DNA of 64,000 nucleotides from assembly GCA_021229015.1 (NCBI GenBank), contig CM037787.1, positions 31,961,709-32,025,708 on the forward strand, read 5' to 3'. The notes under the pieces are model-generated. The model did not search any database. It saw only the letters and a program-made list of their open reading frames with translations, and was not told where the DNA came from. Of the stretch, positions 61,500 through 64,000 are shown one piece after another. Position numbers and translations under genes: made by a program. The stretch's first letter is position 1. The number at the start of each line of letters is the position of its first letter. This stretch comes from Solen grandis (Eukaryota > Mollusca > Bivalvia > Adapedonta > Solenidae).

Positions 61500-61593
61500 T
61501 ATATATGCGAACTACCTTAAATCCATGGAGAGGGCAATGAAAGATAACAAAGACCTAGATGTGCACGTGGTTTACTTCGAAGACTTGATAAAG
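61500..61593 (+). CDS. Sulfotransferase copy 2, remainder of exon 3
   Basis: The sequence begins directly after an N run and encodes IYANYLKSMERAMKDNK followed by a HVVYFEDL block, ending at donor GTATCTC, exactly as in copy 1 exon 3 with a few substitutions. The intron after it also matches copy 1 for about 90 bp. It starts precisely at the base where the minus-strand piece at 11400 stops. Exons 4 and 5 (GLQEMRNLQKYIG... and GDWKNHFT...) were not found up to 64000, so they are beyond the window or lost. Confidence 0.85.
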
Positions 61594-64000
61594 GTATCTC
61601 TACAATCCTATATTTGATCTATGTTTAGACTATCATAGTACATTGTAATGCTGTTTTACGAACTTGACGTAGGGTTTGCAAGATAACCTATGGAAGATAT
61701 AGATTTAGAGCACCAAAGGAACTACGGGATTTGTGGCCGTAACAATCAATAAACAGCACCAAACTACATGGTGAATTAAAAAAGGTAATATATACTGTTT
61801 CAAACAGTGAATATTACCATTTTGTGTTTTTACCTATTCTGTAAAATGTTTTTTCATAAGACAATGTTGTCATATTTTACGACATTTAAATTGAATTCTA
61901 CTTTAAGTAATACATGAAAGAAATGTCGATTACACTCTTTTTTGTGCTCCTTTACTGGATTTTTTTGTAGACCGAATATCGATTTATAAGTGTCTTGTCT
62001 CTGTTTAAACTAATCCACCACCAGGGATGGCCAGTCCGTGTCATCTGGATGTTCTGTTTGCTGTAATTATCATATATATCTCAGTAGACATTATAGTAGA
62101 CATTTGCGACCTAAAATAAACATAGATATTAAACTAGAAGTCGTTTGTTTAAGATACAAACGAAGCGGCTTTCCGTTTGCTTATTTCAAAGGTATTAAAT
62201 ATATAAGTTAATACAAAAAAATGGAATAATGATGCATAATAATGTATGATTTAATACGTAAGTCATCATTATCTTAAATATATACTTACGATTATAAAAA
62301 AAAAAAAAAAAAAAATTTTAAGATAATAAATCCTCAAGAATTGTTTTCTTACGTTATTCAATCGATTTTAATTTTTTTATTCTTTATTTAATATCCTTTT
62401 CTTTGTAAGCATATGACTTAACATGTATTCATTGCAATTTGATCCACAATTGAAATTGTAAAAAAGAAAAAAAAGTACTTTAAAATCTATTACTTTCAAC
62501 CTTTAAATTGATTGAGTTTTACATTTGCAAAATTAGATGGAAACAAAGGCAGAGGTGTACGCAAAATAATGAAAATATTTTCTTATTTCTATGTCATTAA
62601 CGTTATAAAAGTCTTGAAACTTTCAACTATTCATTTGCTTTGTATATTTGCTTATTTTTACAGATTTAGAAAAAGAAACCGTTAAACATTTAGAAAACAT
62701 AAAAAATCGATAGGAAGATATACATGTATTTGTCATTTTCTTCAGGTTTTCAGAAAGCCGTGATAGCAAATGCAATAAGATATCCGTAAAGGTTTTCTGG
62801 CTCTAGTATAATTATACTAATTCATCGTAAATGCGACTCATTTACTCAAAAACGTATCACAATTCACTATTCAACGCAGGCATTCATTCCTGCAAAAGAA
62901 CAATCGGATCTTGCTCAACCAACCCAATGACTACTTACATTTCTTTCTGCAAATTAATAGATTTCCATGAATTAGCCCTTTTACGAAAAACATGAATAAG
63001 TCATGTTTGCTAACGTAATCACTTGAAATTTACTGGACTTTTTGCGCATGTTAAGGTACGGCATTATTACTTATTTAAATTTAATATATACAATCTTTTG
63101 ATCTTTTCAATATATTTTGCTTACACATCAATAATGTCATAAACAAGTTACACAACATAAATTCTTTTAGGTATGCTTAAGACTGGCATCAATACTCATG
63201 ACGCTGGAGCGCGAATATGTATTGAAATGAATTATTTTTATATTTTATCGACATAAAAATCAAGTGACTAAAGAAAAATGTCTTTTTTGCAAGGACATGT
63301 TCAGCTAACGTTCTATTAATCAAGAAAAAAAAAAGTATCTTCGAGAATGCGAACAGGTTTGTTTTCACATTTTCAAGAGCATTCATCAAACATGAATAAC
63401 TGCCATGTTTGATGACGTAATCACTTGAAAATTTCAAGACCTTATGAACGTACTAAGTTTCGACATTTTTGTAAAGTTTAAGTTCATTGGTCTAATTGGC
63501 GATTTTATATGATTTTTCAAAATAATTCTTGCTTAAGTATGCATGACGTCATAATCACGTGACAAAACAAACATTTATTGCAGTATGCATCACTTCAATT
63601 TTAACTCTATCAATTCTGAAGATATAATTAAGATTGACTTTAAATTCATGATACCAGAGCGAAAGAAATCTTTAAAAAGAATATTTTTTGTCTTTTTGAT
63701 GACGTCATATCCACGTGACTAAAGAGAAAATCATTCAGAAAATAGATGTTAACTTCTATGCCGATATGCTGTCCAATTTTCATGCTTGTAACGCATCAGG
63801 GGGCTTTGTTACATTTAATTTAATTTTTGATCAAAGTTCGAAACTCGGTATTGCCATGAAATCTTAATCTTTTCGAATTTGGCAATTTGAATGCCAAGGT
63901 GGACATCTACATCCTAAAATACATCTTTTGTAAAAAAATCAAGATAATCGGACCAATACTGAAGGCTCTAGAGCGCGAACAAATTTTTGAAGCTGACGTC
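61594..64000. other. Presumed intron 3 of sulfotransferase copy 2; no exon found
   Basis: The first 90 bp match copy 1 intron 3 and then diverge. A 19-base A run lies near 62296. Exon 4, expected about 1.8 kb downstream by analogy with copy 1, is not seen. Several GTCATAATCACGTGAC-like strings occur at 63410-63720. Confidence 0.55.

Overview
The window is animal nuclear DNA, most likely from a bivalve or related mollusc. It is AT-rich and intron-rich, with many tRNA-derived SINEs, minisatellites and MITE-like repeats, two runs of exactly 100 N, and very little coding sequence. The mollusc call rests on repeat types I recognise by eye (for example the 'agggccatgatggccc...gctcacctg' repeat), not on a search.

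The only host genes I can support are two copies of a cytosolic sulfotransferase (SULT). Copy 1 (minus strand, 8535 to 3084) can be read completely: five exons with consistent splice phases, 313 codons, and intact PAPS-binding and catalytic motifs. Copy 2 is scattered. Exons 1 and 2 lie on the minus strand at 54.7-52.3 kb. The first 10 bases of exon 3 lie on the minus strand at 11400-11409, against an N run. The rest of exon 3 lies on the plus strand at 61500-61593, against the other N run. The two exon 3 pieces abut with no missing base relative to copy 1, and the sequence between the N runs is exactly 50,000 bp. I infer that this block was cut out and placed backwards during scaffolding. Turned round, copy 2 becomes one plus-strand gene, head to head with copy 1.

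Copy 2 intron 2, about 0.9 kb in copy 1, has grown to about 41 kb and holds most of the window. It contains the most interesting object here, an 8,235-bp Polinton/Maverick-like element (44038-52272). It has a 6-bp target duplication, 5'-AG/CT-3' ends and terminal inverted repeats of about 2.9 kb. Its core of only about 2.4 kb encodes an A32/FtsK-HerA-type packaging ATPase flanked by two zinc fingers, and a small basic protein. No polymerase, integrase, protease or capsid gene is present. Both genes carry the same 11-base TATA-like motif about 30 bp before the ATG. Copy 1 supplies the pre-insertion site. The element sits 9 bp into intron 2 and leaves the splice donor intact.

The rest is repeats. 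There is a mariner relic (3.9-5.2 kb), a decayed APE-type LINE fragment (9.5-10.8 kb) and several SINEs, some with target duplications. A TTAA-flanked MITE lies inside a SINE (53.5-54.3 kb), and an 886-bp hairpin element at 56.1-57.0 kb. There is a 33-bp minisatellite (57.3-58.9 kb), an oppositely oriented pair of GAGCATSATGCTC satellites (34.7 and 40.3 kb) and other tandem arrays. Long stretches at 0-3 kb, 15-34 kb, 35-40 kb and 61.6-64 kb show no gene.
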